A stretch of DNA of 53,703 nucleotides from Phycisphaerae bacterium (lineage in GTDB: Bacteria; Planctomycetota; Phycisphaerae; Sedimentisphaerales; Anaerobacaceae), in NCBI GenBank assembly GCA_030601745.1, contig JAUWBI010000012.1, forward strand, positions 1 through 53,703, in the 5' to 3' direction. Numbering within the stretch: the first letter of the stretch is position 1; every line of letters begins with the position of its first letter. The notes under the pieces were generated by a model, which saw only the letters and a program-made list of their open reading frames with translations, was not told the origin of the DNA and ran no database searches. Below are positions 8,923 through 16,988 of the stretch, one piece after another. Position numbers and translations under genes: made by a program.

Positions 8923-9780
8923 TTACTTTTTGCGTGAGTCCATCAAAATGTTGTCAATTAGTCGGGCTGGGCCGATTTGGACGGCGACTGCTGCGAGAAC
9001 TTTGCCGGCAATCTTGTCGAGGTTTTGCAGGGTTTCGGCGTCAATGATACTTATGTATTCTATCTGTATTGACGGAGCTTGACTTAATATTTTACGCATC
9101 TCGGCGATAATTGTTTCGCTGTCTGTGGCACCGGCGTCAATTATCTCCCGGCATTTTTGAAGGGATTTATATATTAAGGTCGCATCTTTTTTCTGCTCTT
9201 CGGTCAGGTATTTATTTCTGCTGCTGACCGCCAGGCCATCCGGCTGGCGAACTGTGGGGCAGATGACGATTTCCAAAGGCATATTCAAATCAGCGACCAT
9301 TCGCTTGACAACGATTGCCTGCTGGGCGTCCTTCCGGCCGAAAAATGCGATATCAGGGGCAACGATATTGAACAGCTTGGTGCAGACGGTTGTTACCCCG
9401 CGAAAGTGTATCGGGCGAGATTGGCCGCAAAGTGATTCGGTCAGTTTTTCGACGTTTACCCAGGTGAGATTTTCCCGGGGACACATCTGGTCCGGCGTCG
9501 GCACAAAAACAACGTCCACGCCTGTCTTTCTGCAAATTTTCAGGTCGGCATCCAGGGGCCGCGGATATTTTTCAAAATCTTCGCCGGGGCCGAACTGTGT
9601 AGGATTAACAAAGATACTGACCACGACAAAGTCGCAAGTTTTAACCGCTGCTTCAATCAGTGAAATATGGCCAATATGAAGCGCCCCCATTGTCGGCACA
9701 AGGCCGATGTTCTTGCCTTCACCGCGGGCGGCTCTTACCAGACTTCTGACCGACTCTATTGTTTTTGCGATTTCCATCAT
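8923..9780 (-). CDS. panC: Pantothenate synthetase (pantoate--beta-alanine ligase)
   Basis: Joins pantoate and beta-alanine with ATP to make pantothenate. It has 285 residues. The nucleotide-binding HIGH motif occurs in PTMGALHIGHISLIEAA. FVNPTQFGPGEDFEKYPR, FFGRKDAQQAIVVKRMV and SSRNKYLTEEQ are the other family signatures. Two ATGs stand side by side at the start; the first overlaps the TGA of the folK-kinase gene (ATGA). It ends with TAA, which shows that TAA is a normal terminator here. Confidence 0.96.
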   Translation of the reverse strand: MMEIAKTIESVRSLVRAARGEGKNIGLVPTMGALHIGHISLIEAAVKTCDFVVVSIFVNPTQFGPGEDFEKYPRPLDADLKICRKTGVDVVFVPTPDQMCPRENLTWVNVEKLTESLCGQSRPIHFRGVTTVCTKLFNIVAPDIAFFGRKDAQQAIVVKRMVADLNMPLEIVICPTVRQPDGLAVSSRNKYLTEEQKKDATLIYKSLQKCREIIDAGATDSETIIAEMRKILSQAPSIQIEYISIIDAETLQNLDKIAGKVLAAVAVQIGPARLIDNILMDSRKK

Positions 9781-10856
9781 ACGGCAACATAACTCTTTAT
9801 TTGATTTGCTAAATGGTTAATATTGGCATCCTTTGTGTAGTCTAATTTTGACATCTGCTTACGAATAACGGGACAGGTTTTCCAGTGCTTAAAGAGCTGC
9901 TCGTAATCGGAATTGAGAGCTTCCAAAAATTGCATTTCGATTTTCTGCTCATAAGGACGGTTGCGCCTGTGGATACGCTCCAGACATTTTTGCACTGAGT
10001 CCTGCAGATATATTACCAGGACCGGCGCAGCAATCTCTACACTGAACGGCGGGTAAATCTTTTCATACAAAGCTAATTGCTGCGCATCGAGCAGCCGCCT
10101 CGCATAGATTAGCTCTTTATCAAAGATATAGTCGCTGATAACGAGCTGTCCCTTTGCTAACGAGTCGTGGTTTAGCTGTTCAATTCTGCTGGTTAGAAAA
10201 TATAATTGCGAATCCAATGCCAGCTCTTTCCTGCCGGCATAGACATCCGGCATAAAGGGATTTGTATCGTAGGCTTCAAACAGTGCTTTACAGCCAAGCG
10301 AGTTCGATAGTTTTTCTGTTAGCGTGGTTTTTCCCACCCCGATAATGCCTGCGACACTGACAAGCTGCGGCAGGTCGGGATTTGGTGCAAAGTCTGAGCC
10401 GGCCAATCTAACAGCCAATTCACTGACCGGTTCTTTTATAACCGGGTGGAGTAATTCGGGGTTGAGCCGGCAGAGACCTTTAAGCACAAACGAGCGCAAG
10501 TGCATCTGCGGATGCGGTACGGTCAAGCCGGGATGGTTTATGATGTTCCGGCCAAATAGCAGGAGGTCCAGATCAATAATCCTCGGCGACCATTTTTCTT
10601 CTCGCACCCTGCCGAGGGAGGTCTCAATGTCGGTGAGTTTTTCGTGCAAATCTTCTGGGCTTAGAGTGGTTTTTATTTAGGCAACTGCGTTCAGGTAGTC
10701 AGGCTGATTTCTATCGCCAAGCGGAGCGGTCTCGGTTATGTCGCTTACTCGTGCGACCTCGAGATGTTCGGTTTCGGCGAGCATTTTAAGGGTGCTGCTG
10801 ATGGACTTCTCTCTGTCACCCAGGTTACTGCCCAGTCCGATATATGCTGTTGTCAT
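9777..10856 (-). pseudogene. folK: folK-deoxynucleoside kinase fusion interrupted by an in-frame TAA
   Basis: Read from ATG at 10856, the frame encodes a HPPK (6-hydroxymethyl-7,8-dihydropterin pyrophosphokinase, folate pathway) start: MTTAYIGLGSNLGDRE ... QPDYLNAVA. It meets TAA at 10679-10677 (codon 60), then continues in the same frame as IKTTLSPEDL ... EEKWSPRIIDLDLLLFGR, the normal second half of HPPK with its catalytic aspartates. From about codon 165 a deoxynucleoside kinase follows (P-loop VAGIIGVGKTT, ERIHRRNRPYE lid). One base change (AAA, GAA or CAA to TAA) explains the break. A restart is possible at TTG 10649, which would yield a 290-residue protein with a complete kinase but only half a HPPK. 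HPPK-kinase fusions are known in other phyla. The alternatives are a sequencing error or real loss of FolK. Confidence 0.85.
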
Positions 10857-10857
10857 T

Positions 10858-10897
10858 TCTCGATACTCGATACTTGATACTCGATGCTCGCGATTAG
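10858..10897. repeat. CTCGATA word repeat
   Basis: The spacer between dapL and folK is made of degenerate 'actcgatacttgatactcgatgctcg' words. The same family lies upstream of dapL (12131-12178), inside polA (25527-25634) and at 26528-26550. Confidence 0.7.
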
Positions 10898-10909
10898 TTA
10901 GGTTGTGTA

Positions 10910-12136
10910 CTAAACGGCGGCAAAACGCTGCAAAGCTTCTTTGACGTCGGCTGGGCTGGCGAAGGCGGTAAGACGGAAATAGCCCTCTCCGGCTGGTCCG
11001 AAGCCTGCGCCGGGCGTGCCAACCACGTTGGCCTTTTGCAGCAGTCGGTCAAAGAAGTCCCACGAGCTCAGGCCGTCCGGCGTTTTCATCCAGATATACG
11101 GCGCGTTTACCCCGCCATAGACCTGGTAGCCGAGCTTGGTAAGCGATTCACAAATTAACTTAGCGTTGCCCCTATAAATATCGATAATCTGGCGGGTCTG
11201 CATTTTGCCCTCTGGGGTGTAGACAGCGGCTGCGCCAACCTGTGAAATGTACGATGCGCCGTTGAATTTGGTGCAGTGCCGCCTGTTCCATAAGGAATTG
11301 ACATCAACCACCCTGCCGTCGGAGGTTGCGGCCTTTAACTGTTTCGGCACGACGGTAAAGGCGCATCTGATGCCGGTAAAGCCGGCGGTTTTTGAGAAAC
11401 TGCGAAACTCGATTGCCACCTCTTTTGCCCCATCAATCTCATAGATTGAATGAGGAATCTCGGGGTCAGTGATGAAGGACTCATAAGCAGCATCAAAAAG
11501 GATTACCGCTTTTGTGCGTCGGGCGAAATCGACCCACTTACTTAAAATTTCTTTATCAGCTACCGTTCCCGTAGGATTGTTCGGGAAGCAGAGGTAAATA
11601 ATGTCAACGGGAGTTTTCGGCAGCTCAGGGATAAAATTATTCTCAGCGGTGCAGGGCATATAGACGATTCTGTCATACTGGCCGTTTTCGTCGGCTTTGC
11701 CGGTTCTGCCAGCCATTACATTGCTATCGACATATACCGGATACGCCGGGTCGGTCATTGCAACGGTGTCGTCCAGGCCGAATATTTCCTGGATGTTGGC
11801 TGTGTCACACTTAGAACCATCACTGATGAAGACCTCATTTCTGTCTAAGTCGATGCCGCGGGTTTTATAGTCATTTTCGATAATTGCGTCGATTAGGAAA
11901 TCATAGCCCTGTTCGGGCCCATAGCCGCGGAAACCGGCTTCGGTGCCCATATCGTCAAGTGCCCTTTTCATCGCGCTGATTACCACAGGGGCCAATGGCT
12001 GGGTAACATCACCGATGCCCAAGCTGATTATCTTTGCGTCAGGATTCTGGGCCTGGAAGGAGCACACACGCCGGCTGACTTCCGGGAACAGATAGCCCGC
12101 CTGGAGTTTCAGAAAATTTTCATTGATTGTCGCCAT
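10910..12136 (-). CDS. dapL: LL-diaminopimelate aminotransferase
   Basis: A PLP enzyme that converts tetrahydrodipicolinate directly to LL-diaminopimelate, the short lysine/peptidoglycan route. It has 408 residues. The N-terminal [10 protein letters not shown] and [11 protein letters not shown], the [16 protein letters not shown] segment and the PLP lysine in [15 protein letters not shown] separate DapL from other class I aminotransferases. The DapL route is known in planctomycetes, chlamydiae and plants. It is followed by folK on the same strand after a repeat spacer. Confidence 0.95.
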   Translation of the reverse strand: MATINENFLKLQAGYLFPEVSRRVCSFQAQNPDAKIISLGIGDVTQPLAPVVISAMKRALDDMGTEAGFRGYGPEQGYDFLIDAIIENDYKTRGIDLDRNEVFISDGSKCDTANIQEIFGLDDTVAMTDPAYPVYVDSNVMAGRTGKADENGQYDRIVYMPCTAENNFIPELPKTPVDIIYLCFPNNPTGTVADKEILSKWVDFARRTKAVILFDAAYESFITDPEIPHSIYEIDGAKEVAIEFRSFSKTAGFTGIRCAFTVVPKQLKAATSDGRVVDVNSLWNRRHCTKFNGASYISQVGAAAVYTPEGKMQTRQIIDIYRGNAKLICESLTKLGYQVYGGVNAPYIWMKTPDGLSSWDFFDRLLQKANVVGTPGAGFGPAGEGYFRLTAFASPADVKEALQRFAAV

Positions 12137-12477
12137 ACTCGAACCTCGATTCTCGATACTCGATTCTTGATTCTCAATATTGGAGTGAGCAATTCTATTC
12201 GTTGCACGGCCTTACGTCAACCCTGTTAGAGACTTCTCAAACAGAGCCCCGACCGTAAGGGAGGGGTAATTGCACCTGTGAGTCCGTAGTTTAGTAGGGA
12301 TACGAAGATATACCACAAGCTTGGAGTAATTGCTTCCGCCCCACAAATAAGCCAAAAAGAAATAGACCCTCAAAAGGCTGACACAATCTTTTTGAGGGAC
12401 CAAACACTAAAATTCTAACGTCGTGCTTCACGGGCGCAGCGTTAGACGCGTACCGTGCAATCATTTGTTCGCTGTTC
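12137..12477. repeat. Repeat-rich spacer upstream of dapL
   Basis: CTCGATA-type words (12131-12178) are followed by the word 'gagccccgaccgtaagggag' near 12243-12263 and an inverted repeat at 12415-12447. A 63-codon open frame on the minus strand here has no coding character and I do not accept it. Confidence 0.5.
12415..12447 (-). repeat. attC-like inverted repeat downstream of the small membrane ORF
   Basis: Perfect 7-base arms TCTAACG (12415-12421) and CGTTAGA (12441-12447). On the minus strand it reads GTCTAAC ... GTTAGAA, close to the RYYYAAC ... GTTRRRY outer boxes of integron attC sites, but the inner boxes pair poorly and the element is short. A related but weaker palindrome lies at 13041-13078. 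Confidence 0.35.
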
Positions 12478-12939
12478 CTATTGACTCATCACTGCGTTGA
12501 GAACTTCTGGAAGGAACGTGCCAATCCAGAACCACAGACCGAAAAAGAGCAGAAGAATGCTAAAGATAAGCATTGTGACTCCGTATCGAACCGCACGCTT
12601 GCCCGCCAACACAAATGTGGCTGGGATGCGAAAACAATACCAGGTATTTGTCCTTTTGATCTCCTGCTCTTCAAGGTCGGTGATCGGACGGATTCGTTCT
12701 GAGTTTGGGTCATAGTGTCGTTTCCAAATGATGTGCAGAGCGAGGACTGCGAACCCAACGCCCAAGAACAAACACATGCTGTTCATTCGTGCATCCGAGA
12801 AAAGTGTCCGTACTCTCTCGCTCTGCGCCCCTGTGATGGCACGAAACAGAGAATAAGGGGACATGCAGACAACAAACAGCGAGAGGAACGCGACTGTGCC
12901 AACGATACCCCAGATCGAATGTTGTTTGGCCTTTTCTAT
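12478..12939 (-). CDS. Small three-helix membrane protein, start unclear
   Basis: The reading frame is open from just after a TAA at 12969-12967 and ends at 12478. The first ATG in it is at 12864 (128 residues), but codons upstream of that already encode a credible helix (SIWGIVGTVAFLSLFVVC) preceded by a basic segment (KEKRIEKAKQ). The real start is therefore probably further upstream. A Shine-Dalgarno-like AAGGA lies 5' of an ATA at 12939-12937. This could be a rare ATA start or a mutated ATG. Helices are near CLFLGVGFAVLALHII and MLIFSILLLFFGLWFW. No family was recognised. Flanking palindromes suggest a mobile or cassette-like gene, with low confidence. Confidence 0.45.
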   Translation of the reverse strand: MEKAKQHSIWGIVGTVAFLSLFVVCMSPYSLFRAITGAQSERVRTLFSDARMNSMCLFLGVGFAVLALHIIWKRHYDPNSERIRPITDLEEQEIKRTNTWYCFRIPATFVLAGKRAVRYGVTMLIFSILLLFFGLWFWIGTFLPEVLNAVMSQ

Positions 12940-12959
12940 TCTCTTTTCCTTACAGCGAA

Positions 12960-13000
12960 CAACCGATTATACGGTTTCCATATAAACCTTTTCAGGTTGC
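12960..13000 (-). repeat. Structured leader element, copy A
   Basis: On the minus strand it contains TATATGGAAACCGTATAATC, nearly the same as the cores at 27947-28006 and 29295-29352. Outer arms CAACC/GGTTG enclose it. It lies immediately upstream of the small membrane ORF, in the same orientation relative to its gene as the other two copies. Confidence 0.5.
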
Positions 13001-13002
13001 AT

Positions 13003-13292
13003 ATTTGCCTTGCCCCGTCGGGGTCACACGCACACACTACGCCTGAACGATGAATCCAAGCTGTGCTCTCTTGTTAGCAGGTAATTTACACTGGTGGAGG
13101 GAGATTTTCAAGAGAAAAAAATAGGAAAAAAACAGGCGGCGGCCTGGGATGAAAGACGCCCGGCCGCAGGGTGTCTAATCTTTTCTCTTTTTTCGGCCGT
13201 GGGTTTCGGTTATACTGGTTGAATGAACGAAAAGTAATATTTTCGGTAAAGAGGCAGCATAAGGTGTAGCTCAAGAAACGGAGGTGTTGGTT
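13003..13292. other. Spacer with attC-like palindrome and a GC hairpin
   Basis: It holds an imperfect palindrome at 13041-13078 (GCCTGAAC ... GTTAGC) and a strong hairpin at 13139-13167 (GCGGCC-T-GGG against CCCGGCCGC). A pyrimidine-rich run follows 15 bases later. I see no clear promoter; the Shine-Dalgarno GGAGG at 13280-13284 belongs to the gene starting at 13293. Confidence 0.4.
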
Positions 13293-14783
13293 GTGAAAAA
13301 GAAAAGCTATATTGCAAGCATCTGTGTCAGCGTTATCATCGCGCTATTGATTAACAGTGTGCTTGCGGCTGACGATAAGAAGTCCGAAAGCAAGCCGAAG
13401 GTTGAATTCACAATACGAAATATCGAAGGCTGGACGGTTTACATCAAGAAAAAGGACCTGGCCGAACATAAAGAGCAGATGAATGCGGCGCTCGACCATC
13501 TGCAGAACCAGCTTTATCAGGTCGTGCGGGTCGTGCCGCAGCCGGCGGTAACGAAGATGCAGGAGCTGGTGCCAATCTGGGTGGAATACGATACTCTGGG
13601 GACGGCTTACCACCCGCGGCGTAAATGGCTTACCGACCGCGGCCACCAGCCGCCCGAGGGGCTGGGTTCGGTAGTGGGGTTCTGCAAAGCGAAGAGCTTC
13701 TGCAAAAACACGCTTCACCAGCCCTGGGTGGTACTGCACGAACTGAGCCACGGGTACGACTATCAGTTTTTGGGTGGTGGCAGACACTACAGCAATAAGG
13801 TCATCGAGACGACGTACAAGCGGGCGGCGAGAAGCGGCAGCTACGATTCGGTTCTGTGCCGATATTCTACTGGGACCAAACACTACGCGAAGTCAAACAA
13901 AATGGAATACTTTGCGGAGAACACGGAAGCGTACTTTGGCACCAACGATTTTTATCCGTTCGTGCGGGCCGAGTTGCGGGAGCACGACCCGCATATGTGT
14001 CGGCTGCTTGAGAATCTGTGGGGCGTGGACGTCGAGGTGGAAACGCGCAAAAGCAGTTCGCTGGTGCGATTTATGGAATTGCGTTCGTATGGTGCGGTTT
14101 TTGGCGGCGATGATAGTCTGTCGGCACCGGCAAGCGGCGGAGCTGCGTACGTTCCGACGTCTAAATACAAACGACGTCAGGTCGAGGGTTGGACCGTTTA
14201 CGTCAGCCCGCAATTAGACAAGCGGACGGCGCTATCGGAGGAGACGCTCAAGCTGCTGCGGCACAAGCTGCATATGGTTAAGCGCTATGTGCCAGAGAAA
14301 GGCCTGGAGCAATTGCAAAAGGTAGCCATCTGGGTCGAGATGGAAAACCCAGACGTGCCGTATATGACCTATCACTGGTCCGAGGAGGCGCTGAAATCGC
14401 AGCACCAGAATCCTGATAAGCTCGGGGCGGTCGAGATTGGCAATGCCAGGAACTTTATGCGATGGGCGTTTCTGCAGCCGTTTATGGTGCTGAACCAACT
14501 GGCGCGGGCGTATCATGACCGGGTGTTGGGCTGCGACAACGCCGAGATTAAAGCGGCGCATCAGCAGGCCGTCAAGAGCGGCAAGTACAACCTGGTGCTG
14601 CGCTTCGACGGGCAATATGTTCGGCACCCGGCACTCAAGAACCCGAAGGAGTACTTTGCGGAGATGACCGAGGCGTACTACGGCGTCAATGATTTTTATC
14701 CGTTCCTGCAATTCGAGTTGAAGCAATATGACGACGAGGTATGTGAGCTGCTGGCAAAACTGTGGCAAGGCAAAGCGAGGTAG
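13293..14783 (+). CDS. Exported two-repeat HExxH protein, second site decayed
   Basis: I place the start at GTG 13293, eight bases after GGAGG, giving a lysine-rich signal peptide (KKKSYIASICVSVIIALLIN) cut after an alanine near residue 26. The mature protein is two homologous halves, each opening with EGWTVYI/V and closing with EYFAExTEAY(F/Y)GxNDFYPF. The first half carries a metalloprotease-type zinc site H149-E150-L-S-H153, and E205 or E209 of the EYFAENTEAYFG segment is a plausible third ligand. In the second half HELSH has become NQLAR (401-405), so no zinc site remains. The architecture suggests one active and one structural/binding repeat. It leads a run of carbohydrate genes with a 42-base gap to the next. 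I know no characterised homologue. Peptidase activity is inferred. Confidence 0.8.
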   Translation: MKKKSYIASICVSVIIALLINSVLAADDKKSESKPKVEFTIRNIEGWTVYIKKKDLAEHKEQMNAALDHLQNQLYQVVRVVPQPAVTKMQELVPIWVEYDTLGTAYHPRRKWLTDRGHQPPEGLGSVVGFCKAKSFCKNTLHQPWVVLHELSHGYDYQFLGGGRHYSNKVIETTYKRAARSGSYDSVLCRYSTGTKHYAKSNKMEYFAENTEAYFGTNDFYPFVRAELREHDPHMCRLLENLWGVDVEVETRKSSSLVRFMELRSYGAVFGGDDSLSAPASGGAAYVPTSKYKRRQVEGWTVYVSPQLDKRTALSEETLKLLRHKLHMVKRYVPEKGLEQLQKVAIWVEMENPDVPYMTYHWSEEALKSQHQNPDKLGAVEIGNARNFMRWAFLQPFMVLNQLARAYHDRVLGCDNAEIKAAHQQAVKSGKYNLVLRFDGQYVRHPALKNPKEYFAEMTEAYYGVNDFYPFLQFELKQYDDEVCELLAKLWQGKAR

Positions 14784-14825
14784 AGAACGATTTTTAGCTA
14801 ACCATTAAATGTGAGGTAAAACAAT

Positions 14826-16934
14826 ATGAAAACGCACAACTCAAAATTAAGGTTTTATTTTCTCGTCTGGGCGGCACTTTCGCTGTCTGCGGTTCAGTGT
14901 GCCGAAGCTGTTAGCTTATATGTTTCCCCACAAGGTAACGACCGGTGGTCGGGCCGACTGGCTAAGCCCAACAAAGAACGCACCGACGGGCCGCTGGCTT
15001 CTTTGACCGGTGCACGGGACGCGATTCGGCGTTTGAAATCACAAAGCCCGCTCACGAAACCAGTGCGGGTTGTTGTCGCGGAGGGGACATATACGCTGGC
15101 CAAACCGTTCGTACTGACCCCTGAAGACAGCGGGACGAAGGAATGCCCCATTATTTATGAAGCGGCGGCGGGCACCAGGCCGGTCTTTAGCGGCGGACGG
15201 GTAATCAGAGGTTTCAGACGCGGTAGAAACGGTATCTGGCAAACTCGGATACCTGAAGTGGCCGCAGGTAAATGGTACTTCGAGCAGCTCTTCGTCAACG
15301 GCCGGCGTGCCGTCCGCGCCCGCACCCCCAACAAGTTTTATCATTATATGGGTGCGACCTCTGAAATTCCGATTGAAGGCAAACAAGGGCAATATCGACG
15401 GACGACATCAGTTCGCGGCGATGCGCTCGAACCGCTGCAAAACCTTGACAGGCGGGAGCTTCAGGATGTTACGCTGGTGGCCTACCATAAATGGTGTATC
15501 ACCCGACGTTTCCTGACGGCGATTGACACGACGGCCAATGTGATAATTACAATAGGAGAGAAACTGAAAAGCTATTCCGGCTGGCCGAAAAATACCCGTT
15601 TTCACTTAGAGAATTTCAAAGCCGCTCTGGATGTAGCCGGCGAATGGTTCCTCGAGCGCAACGGAACGTTGTATTATATGCCGCGGCCGGGTGAAGATAT
15701 GAGTAAAGCGCATGTTGTCGCGCCGGCGGTTGAGAAACTTGTTATCTTCGAGGGCAAACCGGAGGCAGAACAATTTGTTGAACATATCCAGTTAAAAGGT
15801 CTGGTCTTTCACCACAACCAATCGCTGCTTCCGCGAAGTGGATACTATCCGTATCAGGCTGCCTTTGTTACCGAAGCGGCCATTATGGCAGACGGGGCGC
15901 GTAATATCGTAGTGAAGGATTGCGAAGTTGGGCACGTTGCTACGTATGGCGTGTGGTTTCGTCAGGGCTGCCGGGACTGCCGGCTCGAGCACAACTACCT
16001 TCACGACTTAGGCGCCGGCGGCGTGCGGATAGGCGAAGGGAGGATTCGGGCCGATGAACCATCGCGTACGAGTCATATTACGGTTGACAATAATATTATC
16101 CGCTCAGGCGGGCGCATCTATACCTCCGCGGTGGGTGTCTGGATAGGGCAAAGCGGCGACAATACGCTCACGCACAATGACATCGGCGACCTTTTCTATA
16201 CCGGTATTTCGGTCGGCTGGCGATGGGGCTATAGAGAGAGTCTGGGCAAACGCAATACCATCAGCTACAATCACGTGCACCATATCGGCTGGGGCGTGCT
16301 CAGTGACATGGGCGGGATTTATACGCTCGGCCCTTCGGAAGGCACGGTCATCAGAAACAACATCTTTCACGATATCTATTCCTACTCCTACGGCGGATGG
16401 GGACTCTATACCGATGAAGGCAGCACCGGCATCGTGATGGAAAACAATCTGGTGTACAATGTTAAGACCGGCGGCTTCCACCAGCACTACGGCAAAGAAA
16501 ATGTCGTTCGCAACAATATCCTGGCCTTTAGCAAACTGTACCAGGTGCAGGCGACGCGGGTGGAGGACCATTTGTCTTTTACTTTTGAAAATAATATCGT
16601 TTACTATGACAATGGCGTTCTTTTGTCTGGGCCGTGGAACAGAGTTAAGATTAAGATGGATAATAATTGCTATTGCGCCGTTGGAATGGACGTCAGCTTC
16701 ATAGGCAAATCGCCGCCTGACTGGATTAAAGAGACGGGACACGACAAGAACTCAATCATCGCCGACCCGCTGTTCGTTGACGCCAAAAATTATGACTTTC
16801 GTCTGAAGCCGAACTCACCAGCGTTGAAAGTTGGTTTCAAGCCGTTCGACTACACCAAAGCCGGAGTGTATGGAGACCCGGAATGGGTCAATAAGGCCAA
16901 AAGCGTGATGTTTCCACCGCTTGCTCGACCGTGA
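14826..16934 (+). CDS. Exported right-handed beta-helix protein, GH141-like
   Basis: A 702-residue protein with a signal peptide (residues 1-28, ending CAEA). It opens with the [14 protein letters not shown] segment typical of secreted beta-helix glycan enzymes, then a beta-rich region ([44 protein letters not shown]). Beta-helix coils rich in NNI/GHNxI follow, from about residue 340 to 640 ([27 protein letters not shown]). This layout matches the GH141 family (alpha-L-fucosidase/xylanase type), but polysaccharide lyases share the fold, so the activity is tentative. It is probably co-transcribed with the HExxH gene upstream and the CE-GH127 gene 54 bases downstream. Gene reality is certain. 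Confidence 0.8.
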   Translation: MKTHNSKLRFYFLVWAALSLSAVQCAEAVSLYVSPQGNDRWSGRLAKPNKERTDGPLASLTGARDAIRRLKSQSPLTKPVRVVVAEGTYTLAKPFVLTPEDSGTKECPIIYEAAAGTRPVFSGGRVIRGFRRGRNGIWQTRIPEVAAGKWYFEQLFVNGRRAVRARTPNKFYHYMGATSEIPIEGKQGQYRRTTSVRGDALEPLQNLDRRELQDVTLVAYHKWCITRRFLTAIDTTANVIITIGEKLKSYSGWPKNTRFHLENFKAALDVAGEWFLERNGTLYYMPRPGEDMSKAHVVAPAVEKLVIFEGKPEAEQFVEHIQLKGLVFHHNQSLLPRSGYYPYQAAFVTEAAIMADGARNIVVKDCEVGHVATYGVWFRQGCRDCRLEHNYLHDLGAGGVRIGEGRIRADEPSRTSHITVDNNIIRSGGRIYTSAVGVWIGQSGDNTLTHNDIGDLFYTGISVGWRWGYRESLGKRNTISYNHVHHIGWGVLSDMGGIYTLGPSEGTVIRNNIFHDIYSYSYGGWGLYTDEGSTGIVMENNLVYNVKTGGFHQHYGKENVVRNNILAFSKLYQVQATRVEDHLSFTFENNIVYYDNGVLLSGPWNRVKIKMDNNCYCAVGMDVSFIGKSPPDWIKETGHDKNSIIADPLFVDAKNYDFRLKPNSPALKVGFKPFDYTKAGVYGDPEWVNKAKSVMFPPLARP

Positions 16935-16988
16935 AAACGATCTCGGCGTTGACTCGCTGCATCCAATCGTTTGGCAAAGGAGTCCATC

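Noticed and set aside
12212..12403. 63-codon ORF upstream of dapL
   Set aside because: It is made of spacer repeats, has no ribosome site and shows no protein-like composition.
12960..13002. ATG at 13002 as the true start of the small membrane ORF, with a TAA at codon 12
   Set aside because: Those codons coincide with structured element A, which recurs as non-coding DNA before two other genes, so they are probably not coding.
13344..14768. Minus-strand ORFs opposite the HExxH gene
   Set aside because: These are mirror frames of the repeated plus-strand gene and lack ribosome sites or motifs.
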